DNA of 8,213 nucleotides. It comes from an uncultured bacterium. Its GTDB lineage: Bacteria > Patescibacteriota > Minisyncoccia > Phycocordibacterales > PALSA-1337. A program made the position numbers and the translations under genes. The stretch lies in contig CAIPWS010000011.1 in NCBI GenBank assembly GCA_903868845.1, positions 1 to 8,213 on the forward strand. The letters are read 5' to 3'. Under the pieces are notes generated by a model, which saw only the letters and a list, made by a program, of their open reading frames with translations, was not told the origin of the DNA and searched no databases. Within the stretch, counting starts at the first letter, position 1. Each line of letters starts with the position of its first letter. Below are positions 5,624 through 8,213 of the stretch, one piece after another.

Positions 5624-5740
5624 ATGCGAGTAAAAGCTTCAGTAAAAAAAATTTGTCCTAAGTGTAACGTTGTCCGCCGTGGTGGATATATTTATGTTGT
5701 CTGCAGTTCAAACCCTCGCCATAAGCAGCGTCAGGGTTAA
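5624..5740 (+). CDS. rpmJ: 50S ribosomal protein bL36
   Basis: This 38-residue protein is a zinc-ribbon component of the large subunit that packs against 23S rRNA. The N-terminus [14 protein letters not shown] and the end NPRHKQRQG match the family closely. The zinc ligands are all present: C11, C14, C27 and H33, so this is the zinc-binding (C+) form. It lies seven bases after infA and 12 before rpsM, the conserved infA-rpmJ-rpsM order. No Shine-Dalgarno precedes it; the tight spacing suggests translation linked to infA. Confidence 0.95.
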   Translation: MRVKASVKKICPKCNVVRRGGYIYVVCSSNPRHKQRQG

Positions 5741-5752
5741 TTTTTAAATATT

Positions 5753-6133
5753 ATGCGTATTCTAGGTATAACACTTCCAGAAAATAAAAGAATCGAATTT
5801 GCACTTACAGCCATTTATGGTATCGGAAATTCCCGCGCACGTCTCATTCTAGAAAAGACCAAGGTTGATGCAGGTACAAAGCCAAAGGACCTTACAGTCG
5901 ATCAGGAAAATGCAATACGCAAGCTCGTCGAGAGCTACAAAATAGAAGGTGATCTCAAGCGTGAGGTCGCCTCAAATGTTAAACGCTTGAAAGATATCAA
6001 GTCATATCGTGGTAGCCGTCATGCAAGACATCTCCCAACACGTGGTCAGCGTACAAAGACAAATTCACGTACAGTTCGTGGAAATATACGTAAGACTATG
6101 GGATCTGGACGCCGTAAGGAGGAGAAGACATAG
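5753..6133 (+). CDS. rpsM: 30S ribosomal protein uS13
   Basis: uS13 sits in the head of the small subunit, contacts the P-site tRNA and forms bridges to the large subunit. The 126-residue product has the helical N-terminus (RILGITLPENKRIEFALTAIYGIG), the EGDLKREV helix and the signature RGQRTKTNSRT (residues 97-107). The tail ending GSGRRKEEKT is a little longer and less basic at its end than in E. coli (118 residues). The ATG at 5753 is preceded by AT-rich sequence without a Shine-Dalgarno. The 12-base gap from rpmJ leaves no room for an S4-binding pseudoknot like the one that controls the E. coli alpha operon before rpsM. Confidence 0.96.
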   Translation: MRILGITLPENKRIEFALTAIYGIGNSRARLILEKTKVDAGTKPKDLTVDQENAIRKLVESYKIEGDLKREVASNVKRLKDIKSYRGSRHARHLPTRGQRTKTNSRTVRGNIRKTMGSGRRKEEKT

Positions 6134-6181
6134 ACGCACTACAAATTGAAACGAATAATACAAACTAACAATCAAACTATC

Positions 6182-6610
6182 ATGGGTAAAAAAAGAATTG
6201 TAACAACAGATGCGAAGGAGGCAGGAGCAGAAAGCAAGGCTCCAGCAGTTTCTTCCAAGAAGCGCATTGAGACTGGTATTCTCCATGTCCAATCTACCTA
6301 CAACAACACAAAGGTCATGTTGACCGATGACAAAGGCAATGCACTTATGTGGGGTTCAAGCGGTGGCGCAGGCTTCCGTGGTGCAAAGAAGGGTACTCCA
6401 TTTGCAGCAGCGAAAGTTGGTGAGACATTGGCTGTGAAGGCTGCAGTTTTGGGTCTCAAAGAGATCAGAGTTGTAGTCAAGGGTGTTGGTTCAGGTCGTG
6501 AATCTGCAATAAGAGGATTCGTAAGCAAGGGTATAAATATCTCCTCAATATCAGATCAGACACCAGTTCCTTTCAATGGACCAAAGCCAAAGAAACCACG
6601 TCGCGTTTAA
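6182..6610 (+). CDS. rpsK: 30S ribosomal protein uS11
   Basis: uS11 lines the platform of the 30S subunit near the mRNA exit. The 142-residue product (E. coli 129) has a Lys/Ala-rich N-terminal extension, then GILHVQSTYNNTKVMLTD, WGSSGGAGFRGAKKGTPFAA and an end TPVPFNGPKPKKPRRV. The familiar PHNGCRPPK ending is altered: Phe in place of His and no Cys, but the Asn-Gly pair (N132-G133), the site of isoaspartate formation in E. coli uS11, is retained. The frame extends upstream to a TTG at 6146, but the ATG at 6182 (MGKKRIV) is the better start because it is an ATG and the extra 12 residues do not look like the family. It starts 48 bases after rpsM, without a Shine-Dalgarno. Confidence 0.95.
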   Translation: MGKKRIVTTDAKEAGAESKAPAVSSKKRIETGILHVQSTYNNTKVMLTDDKGNALMWGSSGGAGFRGAKKGTPFAAAKVGETLAVKAAVLGLKEIRVVVKGVGSGRESAIRGFVSKGINISSISDQTPVPFNGPKPKKPRRV

Positions 6611-6613
6611 TTC

Positions 6614-6641
6614 ACTTTATACTTTTTACTTTATACTTTTA
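6614..6641 (+). repeat. Tandem 14-base repeat between rpsK and rpsD
   Basis: ACTTTATACTTTTT (6614-6627) is followed directly by ACTTTATACTTTTA (6628-6641), identical except for the last base. The unit contains TATACT, a -10-like hexamer, but no -35 partner was found. It probably arose by slippage in an AT-rich spacer; any effect on rpsD expression is unproven. Confidence 0.8.
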
Positions 6642-6654
6642 ACTAATAAATTCT

Positions 6655-7260
6655 ATGCAAATCGGACCACGTTACAAAAGAGCAAGATATCTAGGAGCGC
6701 CAGTCTTCAAAAAGACTCAGACGCAGAAGTTTGCTTTGCGTTCACAGAAGAAGGTTGTGAAGAAGAAGGGACGCGGTGGTAAGAGTGAATTTGGACGTCA
6801 GATGCTTGAGAAGCAGAAGGCACGTTTCAGCTACGGTATTTCAAGCGGACAGTTCGGAAATTATGTTCGTGATGCACTTGCTTCGAAGGGTGACAATGCT
6901 AAGAACTTGCTTCACACACTCGAAAGCAGACTCGATAACGTCGTCTTGAGAGCTGGTTTCTCATCATCACGTTCAGGTGCACGTCAGATGGTTTCCCACG
7001 GTCACATCCTAGTCAATGGCAAAAGAGTCACTATCCCATCATACAGAGTTAGCGTAGGTGATGTCCTCACAATACGTGAAGGTAGCAAGAAGAAGGGAAT
7101 TTTCATAAAGCTTGACGAAGACTTGAAGACTATAGCTACACCAGCTTGGATAAAAGTTAATCCTGAAACGAAGACGATCACCATAGACGGTGAACCTGCT
7201 GCAGATACCACTGGCCTCCTATTTGATGTTCGTTCAGTGTTGGAGTTCTATACACGTTAA
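6655..7260 (+). CDS. rpsD: 30S ribosomal protein uS4
   Basis: uS4 is a primary 16S rRNA binder that starts 30S body assembly and lines the mRNA entry channel. The product has 201 residues (E. coli 206). The S4 RNA-binding domain is clear at about residues 91-150: SRLDNVVLRAGFSSSRSGAR, QMVSHGHILVNGKRV and VSVGDVLTIREGSKKK. Upstream, EKQKARFSYGISSGQFGNYV matches the helical N-terminal domain, but the first 50 residues are Lys/Arg-rich and contain no cysteines, so this is a zinc-free form. The ATG at 6655 follows the AT-rich tandem repeat and has no Shine-Dalgarno. Position between rpsK and rpoA follows the E. coli-type alpha operon, unlike Bacillus, where rpsD lies elsewhere. Confidence 0.96.
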   Translation: MQIGPRYKRARYLGAPVFKKTQTQKFALRSQKKVVKKKGRGGKSEFGRQMLEKQKARFSYGISSGQFGNYVRDALASKGDNAKNLLHTLESRLDNVVLRAGFSSSRSGARQMVSHGHILVNGKRVTIPSYRVSVGDVLTIREGSKKKGIFIKLDEDLKTIATPAWIKVNPETKTITIDGEPAADTTGLLFDVRSVLEFYTR

Positions 7261-7288
7261 TTATTTTAATATTAATAATAAAAAATTT

Positions 7289-8213
7289 ATGACACACGAC
7301 GTCGTTCTACCATCAAAGCCAAAAGTTATAAACGAGACCGCTACTAGCGGTGTTTATGAGATCGATGGCCTTTATCCTGGTTATGGACATACTCTTGGTA
7401 ACTCTCTACGCCGCATCATCCTCTCATCTCTCCCAGGTGCAGCAGTTACGAAGGTCAAGATCGCTGGTGCTGACCACGAATTTTCAGCTATTCCAGGTGT
7501 TAAAGAAGATGTTATAACAATATTGTTGAACCTCAAGAAGTTGCGTGTTCTTCTTACAACAGATGAACCTGTAACTTTCACTGTTAAGGTTAAGGGTGTC
7601 CACGAAGTTTCTGCGAAGGATATCGAAGCTCCTGGTCAAGTAGAGATCGTCAACAAGGATTTGCACATCGCTTCTCTTACAGAAAAGAGTGCCGAACTCG
7701 ATATGGAGATAACGGTTGAGAAGGGTCTTGGATATGTTCCAAAGGAGGTAGTCCAGAAGGATCGTGTCGACATAGGTGCTATCACTCTTGATGCAGCTTT
7801 CACACCTATCCGCAAGGCAAATTACGAAGTAGAAAACATGCGTGTTGGTGATCGTACAGATTTCAACCGCCTACGTTTGTCTATCGAGACAGATGGTACT
7901 ATCACTCCTCACGAAGCTCTCGAGAAGTCTATTTCTCTTATGATCCACCAGTTGAAGAGTATTGTTGGTTTCAAGGAAGAAGAGGTTGTCACAGCTTCCG
8001 TAGACGATGCAGACGAATCATCTGACAAGGTCAAGTCTGATGCTTCTGGTAAGGCTATAGACTCAGAACTTCTTAAGACTCGCATAGACTCACTTGGCTT
8101 TTCATCTCGCACTATCAAGGCTTTGACAAATGCAAATATCCGCACTCTTGGAGGTCTTGCAAGAAAGAAAGAGTCAGATATCATGGACGTCGACGGTCTT
8201 GGTGCAAAGGGTA
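7289..8213 (+). CDS. rpoA: RNA polymerase alpha subunit (3' end beyond the window)
   Basis: Alpha dimerises to nucleate RNA polymerase assembly, and its C-terminal domain contacts upstream promoter DNA and activators. The frame from the ATG at 7289 stays open for 308 codons to the window edge. The N-terminal domain is clear: YPGYGHTLGNSLRRIILSSL is the assembly signature, followed by FSAIPGVKEDVITILLNLKK, GYVPKE, a stretch to about residue 227 and an acidic linker (about 230-255). The C-terminal helix-hairpin-helix domain begins near residue 260 (LLKTRIDSLGFSSRTIKALT, then NIRTLGGL). By alignment R274 matches E. coli R265, but K277 replaces the DNA-contacting Asn (N268). No Shine-Dalgarno is present; the 28-base gap after rpsD is nearly pure A/T. 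rplQ is expected next, beyond the window. Confidence 0.96.
   Translation, partial: MTHDVVLPSKPKVINETATSGVYEIDGLYPGYGHTLGNSLRRIILSSLPGAAVTKVKIAGADHEFSAIPGVKEDVITILLNLKKLRVLLTTDEPVTFTVKVKGVHEVSAKDIEAPGQVEIVNKDLHIASLTEKSAELDMEITVEKGLGYVPKEVVQKDRVDIGAITLDAAFTPIRKANYEVENMRVGDRTDFNRLRLSIETDGTITPHEALEKSISLMIHQLKSIVGFKEEEVVTASVDDADESSDKVKSDASGKAIDSELLKTRIDSLGFSSRTIKALTNANIRTLGGLARKKESDIMDVDGLGAKG

Noticed and set aside
6146..6181. Upstream TTG start for rpsK adding 12 residues
   Set aside because: The ATG at 6182 begins a normal uS11 N-terminus; the added residues are not family-like and no ribosome site supports the TTG.
1..8213. CRISPR arrays, tRNA genes, transposase genes
   Set aside because: Nothing with regular spaced repeats, cloverleaf structure or transposase motifs was found in any part of the window.

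Overview
The window reads as a piece of chromosome from an uncultivated candidate-phyla-radiation bacterium (Patescibacteria, most likely Parcubacteria-like). The evidence is an alanyl-tRNA synthetase that ends after its editing domain, AT-rich genes with very few Shine-Dalgarno sequences, apparently leaderless gene starts, and a gene pair (degenerate FtsA/PilM-like actin fold plus a one-pass membrane protein with a baseplate-J-like outer part) that I associate with these genomes. All genes lie on the + strand and the standard bacterial code fits. The lineage is inferred from gene content and not from a marker tree.

Layout. Positions 1-106 hold the tail of an unidentified gene. alaS (122-2011) follows after 15 bases. 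Positions 2012-2421 are non-coding but rich in hairpins: two small hairpins, a good intrinsic terminator (2155-2189), an 11-bp perfect palindrome next to a GAAA-loop hairpin (2295-2340), and a sigma70-type promoter (2361-2389). That promoter serves a 125-residue protein of unknown function (2422-2799), which has the only strong Shine-Dalgarno in the window, about 51% GC, and a strong 14-bp hairpin right behind it (2805-2835). It therefore looks like a self-contained one-gene unit.

Next come the actin-fold protein (2863-3939) and the membrane-anchored protein (3967-5316). Each has a -10 box so close to its ATG that the mRNA is probably leaderless. They look like a cytoplasmic/envelope pair.

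A promoter at 5335-5364 then opens the translation/transcription cluster infA, rpmJ, rpsM, rpsK, rpsD, rpoA, the usual bacterial alpha-operon order, running off the right edge inside the C-terminal domain of rpoA. The promoter position means infA should start at the ATG at 5386 and not at the in-frame ATG at 5365. The rpsK start is taken as the ATG at 6182 over an upstream TTG. The ribosomal genes supply IF-1, bL36, uS13, uS11 and uS4 for the ribosome and the alpha subunit for RNA polymerase.

The most unusual parts are the hairpin-rich spacer with its orphan gene cassette, the promoter spacer shared by the orphan gene and infA, and an actin-fold protein in which all three nucleotide-binding motifs are degraded.
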